Of a stretch of DNA of 64,000 nt, positions 63,773 through 64,000 are shown piece after piece. The notes beneath the pieces are model-generated. The model did not search any database. It was not told the DNA's origin and was given only the letters and a program-made list of their open reading frames with translations. The position numbers and the translations under genes are program-made. Each line of letters opens with the position of its first letter. Position 1 is the first letter of the stretch. The DNA is from Curtobacterium sp. MCPF17_002 (GTDB lineage Bacteria; Actinomycetota; Actinomycetes; Actinomycetales; Microbacteriaceae): assembly GCF_003234115.2 (NCBI RefSeq), contig NZ_CP126251.1:1426001-1490000 (forward strand), given 5' to 3'.

Positions 63773-64000
63773 TGACCACCCCGGCGCAGCTCCGCACGAT
63801 GCGCCTCGGCGCGCAGGGCATCGCCGTGCCCGGGCTCGACCCGGCTGCGGCGGTGGAGCGGATGACCGCCGTGCAGGGGCAGGACATCGGGCAGGTGCTC
63901 TGGGCGATCGGGGTCCGCGTTCCCGGTGCCACGCGCGACGACGTCCGCGCCGCGTTCGACCGCGGCGAGCTCGTCCGCTCGTGGCCGATGCGCGGGACCC
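63773..64000 (+). CDS. winged-helix DNA-binding domain protein (AlkZ/YcaQ-like), 3' partial
   Basis: The visible 76 residues, MTTPAQLRTMRLGAQGIAVPGLDP...QGQDIGQVLWAIGVRVPGATRDDVRAAFDRGELVRSWPMRGT, match the start of the HTH_42 family that includes the AlkZ/YcaQ DNA glycosylases. The characteristic QxQ motif is not visible because the gene runs off the window edge. CATGCT lies 6 nt before the ATG, a near match to the leaderless pattern. Confidence 0.75.

Noticed and set aside
1..64000. Prophage, integrative element or genomic island
   Set aside because: No integrase, transposase, phage structural or conjugation gene was seen. Only the Fic pair shows slight compositional drift.

Overview
The window is chromosomal DNA from a very high G+C actinobacterium. 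It is almost certainly a member of the Microbacteriaceae, and the gene content looks Curtobacterium-like. That assignment is inference from the DUF7882-type small protein, LAYTG surface proteins, a MshA-like glycosyltransferase, near-saturated G/C at third codon positions, and many starts that look leaderless. I see no rRNA, tRNA, integrase, transposase or cas gene. Most genes are ordinary core or niche genes, and roughly 70 are supported here.

Layout. 1-9453: a RecB-nuclease/helicase fusion (5' end outside the window), a DUF7882 pair, a NERD-domain protein, a GPP34 protein, an SDR, a secreted HNH nuclease, an isochorismatase-like hydrolase and an aldo/keto reductase. 9622-23502: a SWIM-SNF2 helicase divergent from a BLUF blue-light sensor, two APC permeases, several small membrane proteins, a uracil-DNA glycosylase-like protein, a GT4 glycosyltransferase and a VbhA-Fic toxin-antitoxin pair. 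23515-29374: a DUF429 protein, a LigD-type polymerase domain convergent with an ATP-dependent DNA ligase (a two-gene NHEJ-like set without Ku), an MBL hydrolase, a HicAB pair and an azoreductase-like flavoprotein. 29522-33339: two related LAYTG surface proteins. 33554-38211: a LysR regulator divergent from putA, then a 49-aa membrane peptide. 38626-46426: a thioesterase/TetR(QsdR-like)/acyl-CoA dehydrogenase group, an S9 peptidase, a patatin, a trypsin-like protease and a membrane-anchored GAF-like protein. 46453-51359: a quinone oxidoreductase, an HxlR regulator with a YodB-type operator and its divergent NAD(P)-binding target, then an MFS/LysR divergent pair. 51416-56378: mixed small enzymes and regulators. 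56503-59599: a thiamine salvage operon (thiM-thiE-thiD/tenA) under a TPP riboswitch. 59751-64000: a Nudix/NYN-like fusion, a MFS gene interrupted by a TAG codon, its GntR regulator, an APH-type kinase and a truncated winged-helix gene.

Two window-wide patterns stand out. First, the gaps between genes carry several families of near-perfect palindromes. Every convergent gap longer than about 90 bp that lacks a gene contains one. One family, with core CTGGAGGCGCG, also sits inside coding sequences in several reading frames. Second, at least 13 starts have TANNNT exactly 6-7 nt upstream of ATG/GTG, usually with no Shine-Dalgarno sequence, which is the signature of leaderless transcription.
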